Source: Deltaproteobacteria bacterium (GTDB taxonomy: Bacteria > Desulfobacterota > Desulfobacteria > Desulfobacterales > SURF-15). From it: 5,478 nt of DNA. Both the position numbers and the translations under genes were made by a program. Where the stretch lies: assembly GCA_024644775.1 (NCBI GenBank), contig JAHEHB010000376.1:1-5478 (forward strand), written 5' to 3'. Shown here in pieces: positions 1-5,478 of this stretch (the first letter of the stretch is position 1; every line of letters begins with the position of its first letter). Under the pieces are notes generated by a model, which had not been told where the DNA came from, did no database searches, and saw nothing but the letters and a program-made list of their open reading frames with translations.

Positions 1-1947
1 TGGAATGGGCCGGATATCCACCCATTGTTTTTGTACGTTGAAATCTTTATCCAAATAGATCTCCAATATCTTATCGTTGACGAACGCTTCGTCTTCATTA
101 AATGAAAATTTCCAGTCATCACTCATTTCTTTATTCGGTTTTTCGCCGTTTGGGTCCATCACTAAATAGGAGCCACGGCTTTTTCCACCCTTTTTGAGAA
201 ACTCACCAATAGCTTCCAGATACAGCGCGTGGGTTAAGCAGAGATCAAGGTTTTTAAAAGCGGCCGGTAAATTTTGAGAAGACACAATTTTCATCTCCGT
301 TTTCAATTTCGAATAAAGTCCCCATGCGCCGGTTATCGCCCGCCCGGCTTCCATCTGATTTCGAATATGAGCACCATATGCCGACATTCTTTCCTGCAAT
401 TCACTTCTTGAATCTTTTAGGATATCCGTATCTGCACCGGATGGATCTATAATTTCCCGAGAAAACTCAAATTTCCCATTTATCTGCCCGGCGGCGGCAT
501 CCAAGAATTGCTCCGTTCCCATCGGTTCGTTCGCATATCTTTTTGAAATATACAATGCGGCTCTCATACTCCCAACCTGCCCTGAATTCAAAGCAGTCCC
601 CCCCGGCCGATAAACGCCGTGGGTCCCATTGGCCTCTCCAACCGGAAAAAGATGTTTGATATTGGACTCCCACCAATGATTACCCTTCAGCCCGCCATTG
701 TTGTGCTGGGCACACACCGCGACCTCCAAATATTCGTTTGTTAGGTCGATATTTTGGTTTTTGTAAATATCGATGGCCGGCTGATTCATTTTTGCCAGTC
801 TTTCGATAGGCGTTGGAAGCAACGCCCCCGATTTATCAAGATAGTCATATGCCTCTTTGTTCAGCAGATCAAAGGAGAAGTCTTCGAGAATACCCCCGCC
901 ACCGGGATTTTCTTTATAGTCCAGAAAGACGCTTCTGCCTTTTATAACGCTTTCTTGATAAACCAGAATATCGATAAGAGATGAGCCGTAATTTAGAACC
1001 TTTCTTGGGTCAAAGGGCCATTGATAGCCTTTCAGAAAAATGGCGGTCGCCAATTTCCCCATAGCAGGAAAATAATTGTTTAAGAATTCCTGCTCATCGG
1101 TTCCATCCTGATTTGTCGAAACATATCTTGGAATGACCTGTTGATAGGTTCCCGAGAGATTCCATCGAAATTCTGTCGAAGCAAGGCCGTACTGGGATTC
1201 CGTCAGGTTGTTGCCTACAGCCCCCACTTCATAGGCCAATCCACTGGAACCCAGCTGACTTTCCGGATAGACCGACGTTTTATAGATGCCTGCCGGTCCC
1301 CCGGTTCCCAAAACAACGTTTACCGCATTAAAAACAACAAAACCGAGATTATCGGAATCCAAATGGTTTAAATCAAGCGCAATGGCACCGACCACATGGG
1401 TCTCTTGACCCCTTTTACAGGTAAGCAGCGAGATAATCTCATGGCTATCGAAAATCTCAATCCCTTGGTTTTCCACATCTTCAGCGAGTGCTCTGAACAT
1501 AAGCTGGGCGGTTAAAGGACCTGCAGAAGTTGCTCTCTGGCGCGGATCGTGATCGGTTTTGTAACCCACATACCCACCATACCGATCATGGGGAAAAGGA
1601 ACCCCGAGACTTGCGAGATGGAAGAACGCCTTGAGGGAGTTTTGCGCTTCGCAGAGAGCAATGTCCCCATGCATACAGCCGCCCTTAAACAAATCATTTG
1701 CCATTTCAAAAGCCGAATCGGCGAAATCCCCTGAAAGGGAAAGCTTGTAATAGGTCTGCTTATCGGCCCCTGTATTGGCGGATGTCCCGCCGCCCCATCG
1801 GTCGGTGACAATGGCAATATCCTTTTGTCCATTTTCAAACAAATTTACTGCAGCATTCAAAGAGGCAGTCCCACTGCCGATAATCAACGTGTTTAAGGAG
1901 TAAAGCGGCATCGAGATATTTTGAATGCTTACTTCGCTCTTTTTCAT
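1..1947 (-). CDS. FAD-dependent oxidoreductase, fumarate reductase/succinate dehydrogenase flavoprotein-like (C-terminus cut off by window)
   Basis: The minus-strand frame is open for 649 codons from ATG 1947 to the window edge. Seen: an N-terminal dinucleotide-binding fold with IIGSGTAS at about residues 22-29 (third Gly of the usual GxGxxG is Ser), RWGGGTSANTG at 50-60, KTDHDPRQRATSAGP at 130-144, LGTGGPAG at 213-220, H415 in CAQHNNGG, and the C-terminal flavin motif VGEANGTHGVYRPGGTALN at 436-454. SRGSY at 590-594 matches the C-terminal SRG motif of fumarate reductases. H415 and R447 align with the substrate-binding His and Arg of that family. Gly54 stands where FrdA/SdhA have the His that bonds FAD covalently, so FAD is probably non-covalent. 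No signal peptide is seen, so it is probably cytoplasmic. The start at 1947 is chosen because GGGGAGG lies 6 bases upstream; an in-frame ATG at 1968 has no such site. It follows the small aconitase X subunit by 23 bases and is probably co-transcribed with it. By family it transfers electrons to or from a C-C (or C-N) bond of a carboxylic acid; the substrate is unknown. Only a short C-terminal tail seems missing. Confidence 0.88.
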   Translation of the reverse strand, partial: MKKSEVSIQNISMPLYSLNTLIIGSGTASLNAAVNLFENGQKDIAIVTDRWGGGTSANTGADKQTYYKLSLSGDFADSAFEMANDLFKGGCMHGDIALCEAQNSLKAFFHLASLGVPFPHDRYGGYVGYKTDHDPRQRATSAGPLTAQLMFRALAEDVENQGIEIFDSHEIISLLTCKRGQETHVVGAIALDLNHLDSDNLGFVVFNAVNVVLGTGGPAGIYKTSVYPESQLGSSGLAYEVGAVGNNLTESQYGLASTEFRWNLSGTYQQVIPRYVSTNQDGTDEQEFLNNYFPAMGKLATAIFLKGYQWPFDPRKVLNYGSSLIDILVYQESVIKGRSVFLDYKENPGGGGILEDFSFDLLNKEAYDYLDKSGALLPTPIERLAKMNQPAIDIYKNQNIDLTNEYLEVAVCAQHNNGGLKGNHWWESNIKHLFPVGEANGTHGVYRPGGTALNSGQVGSMRAALYISKRYANEPMGTEQFLDAAAGQINGKFEFSREIIDPSGADTDILKDSRSELQERMSAYGAHIRNQMEAGRAITGAWGLYSKLKTEMKIVSSQNLPAAFKNLDLCLTHALYLEAIGEFLKKGGKSRGSYLVMDPNGEKPNKEMSDDWKFSFNEDEAFVNDKILEIYLDKDFNVQKQWVDIRPIP

Positions 1948-1970
1948 GGCCGACCTCCCCGTCGTCATAT

Positions 1971-2393
1971 TTATCTTTCCTTCCCAGTCACCTTTACAAT
2001 ACCGGTGTCCGCGTTCACTTCTACGTGATCGCCTGTTTTTATGACTTCAAACGGGTTTTGCTCCAGATCCGTCACCATGGGGATAGTGTTTACAATGCAT
2101 CCTAACGCTGCCAAGCTGTCCACTTCCACATTTACGAATGCCGCCGGCGCATTGCCCTCTAGTTTCGCAAGGTTTAATATCATGGGCGTTCCTGAAGATC
2201 CCTTTGTGGACCGAATCACCAGCACCTTTCCTTTTAGGGAAATCCCTTCAAGCGGGTGGCCCACTGCAATCACTTGTCCGGTAACCGCATCCACTTCCCC
2301 CCAGAAGGACAGTGTCGTATCCGCTACCAGTGCTTCACCTTTTGCCTGCCCTTTAACGACCCCTTTCCCTTTCAGTTCGATTGTTTCAGTCAT
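1971..2393 (-). CDS. Aconitase X small subunit (swivel domain, DUF126 family)
   Basis: This 140-residue protein matches the separate swivel subunit of two-subunit aconitase X hydro-lyases. Seen: GEVDAVTGQVIAVGHPL at residues 32-48, resembling the family's G-VD--TG-I---HPL pattern, then a Ser/Gly-rich loop RSTKGSSGTP at 61-70 that in this family approaches the substrate, and a C-terminal beta segment with GDHVEVNADTG at 121-131. In known members the domain closes over the active site of the large subunit and helps bind the substrate carboxylate or phosphate. A longer frame runs upstream to an ATG at 2501, but that extension lies inside the large-subunit gene and has no family-like sequence. 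The start at 2393 has GGAGG about 10 bases upstream and matches the family N-terminus. The start overlaps the stop of the large-subunit gene by 8 bases (ATGACTGA), implying translational coupling and a 1:1 complex. Confidence 0.9.
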   Translation of the reverse strand: MTETIELKGKGVVKGQAKGEALVADTTLSFWGEVDAVTGQVIAVGHPLEGISLKGKVLVIRSTKGSSGTPMILNLAKLEGNAPAAFVNVEVDSLAALGCIVNTIPMVTDLEQNPFEVIKTGDHVEVNADTGIVKVTGKER

Positions 2394-3636
2394 CGCCACG
2401 CCACCTCCCCGTAATGGCCGCACGGATGCACGGCTCGGTTTTTGCCACAACAACCTCCGCCTCCAACATTCCCCGAGCATAATGTGCCTGCTTGAATCCA
2501 TGGGTAACGATTCGTTTTACCGGAATCCGGATATTTGTCGGACAAGTATCGCATATAAACCGTCCGCCTGCTGTCTCAATAATCTTTACGTACCCCATCG
2601 CATCGGCATTACATTTGGTTCCGCGGGCCGTATTGAGCCAAAGCCTCACACCCTCAGCCACTCGCTTACCTTTCAACATGGCAGCTATTTCCGAAATCTC
2701 ACGAAGCGAAGCGTGTGGACATCCCAAAATTACCGAATCGATCTCGTCTCCCATGTTATTTCGCAACGACGCATACATTTCCGTTAATGTCTCATCATCA
2801 AATGTCTCATACGATCGTGGCACCTCACCATGAAATGCCGCTTCTATGGTGGGGGCTTCCGGCGTAACTCCCACGATGTGACCCATCGTAACCCCACCTG
2901 AGGTTGCCAGTGCCGCACAGAGCTGTTTGGCTTCATCCTGAGAGGGTTGTCTTATCCCGTTAAATACCGGAATTCCCAGCCCCGCTAGTTTTCCGGCAAA
3001 ATATCCCAGCGCGCCCCAATCTGTTGGGCTTTCCAGATTTGCCGTGACCTCGATGCGGAGCGTGCCTTTTCGATTTTCCCCCAGAAGCACGCCAAATTCA
3101 GGCACAAATCCAAGCAAAGACGCCGCAATGGCGCTTTCAGTCCCATGTCGCGTCGTTCTCGCCCCCAGGATCGTATTGGCGTAAACAACTGCCGAAGACT
3201 CCGTCCAGGCACAAATTTCACCTTTTAAAGGCACATTTCCCACCAAATAGGGGGCACATGTAAATGTGGGGATAAACCCTGCATTTGCAGCCATCATGGC
3301 AAGCTCTTTTTGCATGTTCACCTGCTCCGGGTCGTTTTCAGGGATATTCACATCATCCAGTGTCACAAATGTGGCATGCAGGGTACAATAACATCCCGGA
3401 GCCGTTTTGTAAGAACAGGCTTCTCTCAGTGATTCCATATACGTATCTATGGTCTCCGCAGATGCGCCGCGAGCCATCAAATTCGGCACCGGTAAAAGCG
3501 CATGGGTATTGTCCACCCTGATGAGCCGCCGAGCACCCATTACATCTCCCCACTCCACCAGCCAGCGCATACACTTGGCAAGGTACTCACCGTTTGCACC
3601 ATCCAATATGACTTGCTGTTCTTCCGTTAGTTCCAT
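2386..3636 (-). CDS. Aconitase X large (catalytic) subunit (DUF521 family)
   Basis: This 416-residue protein is the catalytic subunit of aconitase X, an iron-dependent hydro-lyase of the aconitase superfamily. Seen: TCAPYL at residues 126-131, WTESSAVVYANTILGARTT at 144-162, GCPHASLRE at 305-313, CDTCP at 362-366 and THGFKQAHY at 378-386. Cys127, Cys306 and Cys365 (or Cys362) sit in the motifs that hold the iron centre in this family, so catalytic competence looks intact. Characterised relatives are bacterial cis-3-hydroxy-L-proline dehydratase and the archaeal two-subunit phosphomevalonate dehydratase. No mevalonate or proline-pathway gene is visible here, so the substrate is not assigned. 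The length is normal for a large subunit without the fused swivel domain, which is encoded by the next gene. The start at 3636 is preceded by AAGGGGGC about 6 bases upstream. It is the first gene of the leftward operon. Confidence 0.93.
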   Translation of the reverse strand: MELTEEQQVILDGANGEYLAKCMRWLVEWGDVMGARRLIRVDNTHALLPVPNLMARGASAETIDTYMESLREACSYKTAPGCYCTLHATFVTLDDVNIPENDPEQVNMQKELAMMAANAGFIPTFTCAPYLVGNVPLKGEICAWTESSAVVYANTILGARTTRHGTESAIAASLLGFVPEFGVLLGENRKGTLRIEVTANLESPTDWGALGYFAGKLAGLGIPVFNGIRQPSQDEAKQLCAALATSGGVTMGHIVGVTPEAPTIEAAFHGEVPRSYETFDDETLTEMYASLRNNMGDEIDSVILGCPHASLREISEIAAMLKGKRVAEGVRLWLNTARGTKCNADAMGYVKIIETAGGRFICDTCPTNIRIPVKRIVTHGFKQAHYARGMLEAEVVVAKTEPCIRAAITGRWRGDD

Positions 3637-3838
3637 AAGAAGCCCCCTTGAATTCAGTCGGAGAAATGATGTTCGATCAAACTACCATATTATAATCGAG
3701 CGTTGCAAACCAGCCGTTTTAAAAATAGCGGTTCTCGGTGAAGTTGGAATCGTCGTAATCCGCCGAATAATCACATTTGAGCTGCTTTATCTCTTACTAT
3801 TTGACTGTTCACAGCAGCTGGTCTAAATTGATCCTAAA
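3637..3838. other. Upstream region of the aconitase X operon
   Basis: No supported gene lies in this stretch. It should carry the promoter and control sites of the leftward operon. Besides the -10-like element listed separately, it contains a 7-bp inverted repeat, AGCTGCT at 3780-3786 and AGCAGCT at 3813-3819, separated by 26 bases and lying roughly 90-130 bases upstream of the putative -10. That could be a regulator site, but seven bases with this spacing can occur by chance. Confidence 0.4.
3689..3694 (-). promoter_or_regulatory. Possible -10 element for the aconitase X operon
   Basis: The minus strand reads CGATTATAATATGG here, containing a perfect TATAAT about 52 bases upstream of the large-subunit ATG, a plausible distance for a short 5' leader. 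No convincing -35 hexamer lies 16-18 bases further upstream, so either an activator is needed or the match is fortuitous in AT-rich DNA. The same bases also give TATAAT on the plus strand (3691-3696). Confidence 0.3.
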
Positions 3839-4013
3839 ATGAATAACCGTAAAGGAATCTTCCACGGGGAAAAACCTCTTTTTATACTCACGGTCTACAC
3901 CGAGAACGTGCCCCTGGAAATGCCCGATGGCCTGCCGGGCTAAACCATCGCCGGACATCACATCGCCCGACTCTGTCGAACGTGCTGGGATGCATTACGA
4001 AAGGAGAGAAGCG

Positions 4014-4169
4014 GTGGAAAAAATTCTTCTCATTCAGGGTGCCAATCTTTACTGGTTGGGCAAACGAGAACCTAAACTTTATGGATACATTCTCGGGTTA
4101 CAGGCGGCACTTTATCTGATTATGCGAATCCCTTCCCGATCCGTCCGGTCCGCACCCTTTCCCCGGTAA
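4014..4169 (+). pseudogene. Truncated type II 3-dehydroquinate dehydratase (AroQ-like) N-terminal remnant
   Basis: A frame starting GTG at 4014, with AAAGGAG at 4000-4006 seven bases upstream, begins VEKILLIQGANLYWLGKREP, followed by KLYG. This matches the N-terminus of type II dehydroquinases (pattern KILVINGPNLNLLGxREPxxYG), including the Asn, the active-site loop Arg and the catalytic Tyr (N11, R18, Y23). Family similarity stops soon after residue 24 and the frame ends at residue 51, whereas the family is about 140-150 residues. The later catalytic segments, including the NHEG and His-containing motifs, are absent in all forward frames of the following DNA. Intact members dehydrate 3-dehydroquinate in the shikimate or quinate pathways. 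This one cannot form the active site alone and is best read as a gene remnant that kept its start signals. A short functional peptide cannot be excluded. Confidence 0.65.
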
Positions 4170-4263
4170 AGTTGGACGGCGTTCACTTTCGGGAAACGGG
4201 CCTTCAAATATCGCAGCGAGCGCGATACGGACTTGTCTGTCTGCTTTGTACCGCATCTTAAAT

Positions 4264-4275
4264 TACTCGCGAGTA
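4264..4275. repeat. Perfect 12-bp palindrome TACTCGCGAGTA
   Basis: TACTCGCGAGTA is its own reverse complement and lies just before the terminator-like hairpin. It could be a dimeric regulator site or a weak extra stem of the termination region. It has no partner copy in the window. Confidence 0.5.
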
Positions 4276-4279
4276 TTTT

Positions 4280-4303
4280 TGGCAGAAAACCTGTCATTTT
4301 TTT
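4280..4303 (+). terminator. Probable Rho-independent terminator
   Basis: TGGCAG and CTGTCA form a 6-bp stem (including one G-U pair) around the loop AAAAC, directly followed by seven T residues at 4297-4303. This suits termination of rightward transcription coming from the AroQ remnant. It would insulate the actin-like gene from upstream readthrough. The stem is short, so efficiency may be modest. Confidence 0.55.
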
Positions 4304-4338
4304 GTCGCTTGTTTTAGTCGGGATAGATCTTTAGTTTT

Positions 4339-4382
4339 ATAACCAACCTTATTTATATATTCTAATAACCAGCCTTAATTAT
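4339..4382 (+). repeat. Pair of 18-bp direct repeats, possible activator sites
   Basis: ATAACCAACCTTATTTAT at 4339-4356 and ATAACCAGCCTTAATTAT at 4365-4382 agree at 16 of 18 positions, and their starts are 26 bases apart. They lie about 30-70 bases upstream of the sigma-54-like element and about 300 bases before the actin-like gene. Paired sites in this position fit binding by a regulator, perhaps an enhancer-binding protein. A partial third resemblance (ATAACCACC) occurs near 4498. No binding protein is identified. Confidence 0.55.
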
Positions 4383-4406
4383 TAGGGTTTTTACTCAAAA
4401 TCCTAT

Positions 4407-4424
4407 TTCGGCATAGTCTTTGCT
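4407..4424 (+). promoter_or_regulatory. Sigma-54-like -24/-12 promoter
   Basis: The sequence TCGGCATAGTCTTTGCT contains GG at 4410-4411 and GC at 4422-4423, exactly ten bases apart as required for sigma-54. It agrees with TGGCACGNNNNTTGCW at 9 of the 12 informative positions, including GGCA and TTGC. The predicted transcript start is near 4434, giving a leader of about 250 bases before the actin-like gene. The direct repeats upstream could be activator sites. The TGG to CGG change and the long leader are reasons for caution. Confidence 0.45.
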
Positions 4425-4432
4425 AATAATAG

Positions 4433-4460
4433 GAATCCAGGATACAGAAAAACCTGGTTC
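4433..4460 (+). promoter_or_regulatory. Small hairpin at the start of the predicted leader
   Basis: GAA-T-CCAGG and CCTGGTTC can pair as eight base pairs with one bulged T around an 11-base loop. The hairpin would sit at the very 5' end of a transcript begun at the sigma-54-like site, where it could stabilise the mRNA. There is no T-tract after it, so it is not a terminator. Confidence 0.35.
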
Positions 4461-4684
4461 ATTCTGAAGGTCGATAGGTGTTTGATGGATACATACATAA
4501 CCACCAGCTAATAAGTTTGTGCTTTGTCACTGAAAGTTTTTCTAAAATATTTTTATATTTTCAAAAGCTTAACGATAGAAAAGAAGAAGAAAAGCAACCT
4601 TAATGAAGTGACGCGATACGAAGTTATTACAACGGTTAATAGTTTAATCTGATGCGATTAGAAAAGGAGAAGGGAGTCAATAAA
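4461..4684 (+). promoter_or_regulatory. AT-rich leader of the actin-like gene
   Basis: No supported gene lies here. It contains a weak sigma-70-like pair, TTGTCA at 4524-4529 and TATTTT at 4548-4553 with an 18-base spacer, which could give a shorter transcript than the sigma-54-like site. Near its end AAGGGAG at 4670-4676, eight bases before ATG 4685, is the ribosome binding site that fixes the start of the actin-like gene. A second purine tract, AAAAGGAG at 4662-4669, lies just before it. Confidence 0.4.
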
Positions 4685-5478
4685 ATGACAGCTAAAACAA
4701 AAAAAGACGACAAAAATCGACAAGCTGAAATCATGAAGGCAACCAAGCAAATTATAGCACATCAGGCACAAAAAGAACCGGCGGGAAAGAACGATCATTC
4801 GAACGAAATGGCGGTAGGAGTGGACATCGGAACTTCCAAGATCGTTATCGCCAAGAAAAGGAATCGAAGAATTGAATTCGCTTCCCAGCGCAACGCTTTT
4901 ATCTCTGTGGATTATTCCAAATTCACCGAGAAAATTCTGAATCAGAACCGGATTAACCATCAAAAAAACAGCAATAGTCTGATTGTCTACGGTGACGGGG
5001 CCGAAATCTTCGCCAACATGCTAAATACTGAAGCCCGGCGTCCCATGCAACAAGGTTTACTGAATCCCAACGAATCCCATTCCATTGACATTATTAAGAA
5101 TATTCTGAACGACCAGATCGAATCATCCAAAAATTCCAACGCCAAGCTATTTTTTTCCGTACCCGACGCGCCAAAGGGATCCGAGACGGATATCATCTAT
5201 CATGAAACCGTCTTGAAACGTCATCTGAATGAAAGAGGCTACAACACCCAAAGCATCAACGAGGGGCTGGCGGTTATTTTTTCCGAATTGGAAGAAAACA
5301 ATTTCACCGGTCTCGGTATCAGTGCCGGCGGAGGTATGTGCAATGTTTGTTTGGCTTACCTGTCTGTCCCCCTTATCGCTTTCAGTATCAACAAGGGAGG
5401 CGATTATATCGACGATGCGGTGGCCTCGGTGGTCGGGACGGTCAATACTCGGGTGCGAAGTGCTAAAGAAAACGGTTT
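4685..5478 (+). CDS. Bacterial actin-fold protein (MreB/MamK-like), C-terminus cut off by window
   Basis: The frame is open from ATG 4685 to the window edge (264 codons). Seen: a charged Lys/Gln-rich extension at residues 1-41, then VGVDIGTSKIVIA at 44-56 (phosphate-1 loop of the actin/Hsp70 ATPase fold, closest in look to the DLGTSxT of MamK), VYGDGAEIF at 101-109, FFSVPDAP at 157-164 (the GVP strand), INEGLAVIFSEL at 191-202 (the EPxAA connecting helix) and GLGISAGGGMCNVCLAY at 209-225 (phosphate-2), then KGGDYIDDAV at 237-246. The order and spacing match the first two thirds of MreB or MamK. By family it should bind ATP and polymerise into cytoplasmic filaments for shape, organelle positioning or DNA segregation; which of these is not visible. 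The usual Asp of phosphate-2 (DxGGGT) is Ser213 and the Thr is Met218, so ATP handling may differ. ATG 4685 is favoured by its ribosome site; the internal ATG at residue 42 would remove the extension. Nucleotide-binding chaperone-like or plasmid ParM-like roles remain possible. Confidence 0.72.
   Translation, partial: MTAKTKKDDKNRQAEIMKATKQIIAHQAQKEPAGKNDHSNEMAVGVDIGTSKIVIAKKRNRRIEFASQRNAFISVDYSKFTEKILNQNRINHQKNSNSLIVYGDGAEIFANMLNTEARRPMQQGLLNPNESHSIDIIKNILNDQIESSKNSNAKLFFSVPDAPKGSETDIIYHETVLKRHLNERGYNTQSINEGLAVIFSELEENNFTGLGISAGGGMCNVCLAYLSVPLIAFSINKGGDYIDDAVASVVGTVNTRVRSAKENG

Larger units (their letters stand above)
4170..4338. other. Non-coding or decayed sequence downstream of the AroQ remnant
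   Basis: No intact gene is visible. The stretch holds the palindrome and terminator listed separately. One plus frame ending at the TAA at 4259-4261 contains LQISQRARYGLVCLL, which resembles the first residues of Rrf2-type regulators (MxISTRARYGLxxLL) but has no start codon, ribosome site or downstream helix-turn-helix. It is more likely debris or coincidence than a gene. Confidence 0.35.

Noticed and set aside
2394..2501. N-terminal extension of the small aconitase X subunit to an ATG at 2501
   Set aside because: The extra 36 residues lie inside the large-subunit coding sequence, look unlike the family, and the ATG at 2393 has a GGAGG site.
2041..2787. Long plus-strand open frame (248 codons) opposite the aconitase X genes
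   Set aside because: It lies antisense to two clearly recognisable family proteins, spans their junction and has no family-like motifs; it is a shadow frame.
3449..3826. Plus-strand frame of 125 codons crossing the large-subunit start
   Set aside because: Most of it is antisense to the aconitase X large subunit; the tail has no recognisable motif and no ribosome site.
4112..4297. Minus-strand 61-codon frame containing LRYLKARFPKVNAVQL
   Set aside because: It looks protein-like locally, but it has no convincing ribosome site or family match and overlaps the AroQ remnant and the terminator.
4221..4620. CGCGATACG occurring at 4221-4229 and again at 4612-4620
   Set aside because: Nine bases shared without flanking similarity is compatible with chance.
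4658..5196. Minus-strand frames of 101 and 69 codons
   Set aside because: Both are antisense to the actin-like gene (the first also reaches into its leader), with hydrophobic, low-complexity translations typical of shadow frames.
1..5478. CRISPR array, tRNA, rRNA or insertion sequence
   Set aside because: No regularly spaced repeats, cloverleaf-like sequences, rRNA-like stretches, transposase motifs or terminal inverted repeats were recognised by eye.

Overview
The window reads as bacterial DNA with moderate GC coding regions, strong AGGAGG-type ribosome binding sites and an AT-rich regulatory stretch. The gene content suits an anaerobe: a two-subunit aconitase X, a fumarate-reductase-like flavoprotein without a visible iron-sulfur partner, an actin-like gene and a sigma-54-like promoter. 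Together these are compatible with Desulfobacterota or a related anaerobic lineage. No marker gene fixes the taxonomy, so this is a weak inference.

Positions 1-3636 hold a leftward operon of three tightly packed genes on the minus strand. In transcription order these are the aconitase X large (catalytic) subunit (3636-2386), the small swivel subunit (2393-1971, overlapping by 8 bases) and an FAD-dependent fumarate-reductase-like oxidoreductase (1947 down to the window edge, 23 bases after the small subunit, C-terminus cut off). The first two should form one iron-dependent hydro-lyase. The third is probably its metabolic partner and could reduce the dehydrated product or oxidise the substrate. 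The substrate is unknown.

Positions 3637-4684 hold about 1 kb without an intact gene between the leftward operon and a rightward gene. It contains a possible -10 element for the operon, a short reading frame that keeps only the N-terminus of a type II 3-dehydroquinate dehydratase (4014-4169), scraps of open frame around it that look like decayed coding DNA, a perfect 12-bp palindrome and a likely Rho-independent terminator (4280-4303). An AT-rich regulatory region follows. It carries two near-identical 18-bp direct repeats, a sigma-54-like -24/-12 promoter, a small hairpin and a leader of about 250 bases.

Positions 4685-5478 hold the first 264 codons of a rightward gene for a bacterial actin-fold (MreB/MamK-like) ATPase. 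It has an unusual charged N-terminal extension and a non-canonical phosphate-2 loop. The repeats and sigma-54-like site upstream suggest its expression is conditionally activated.
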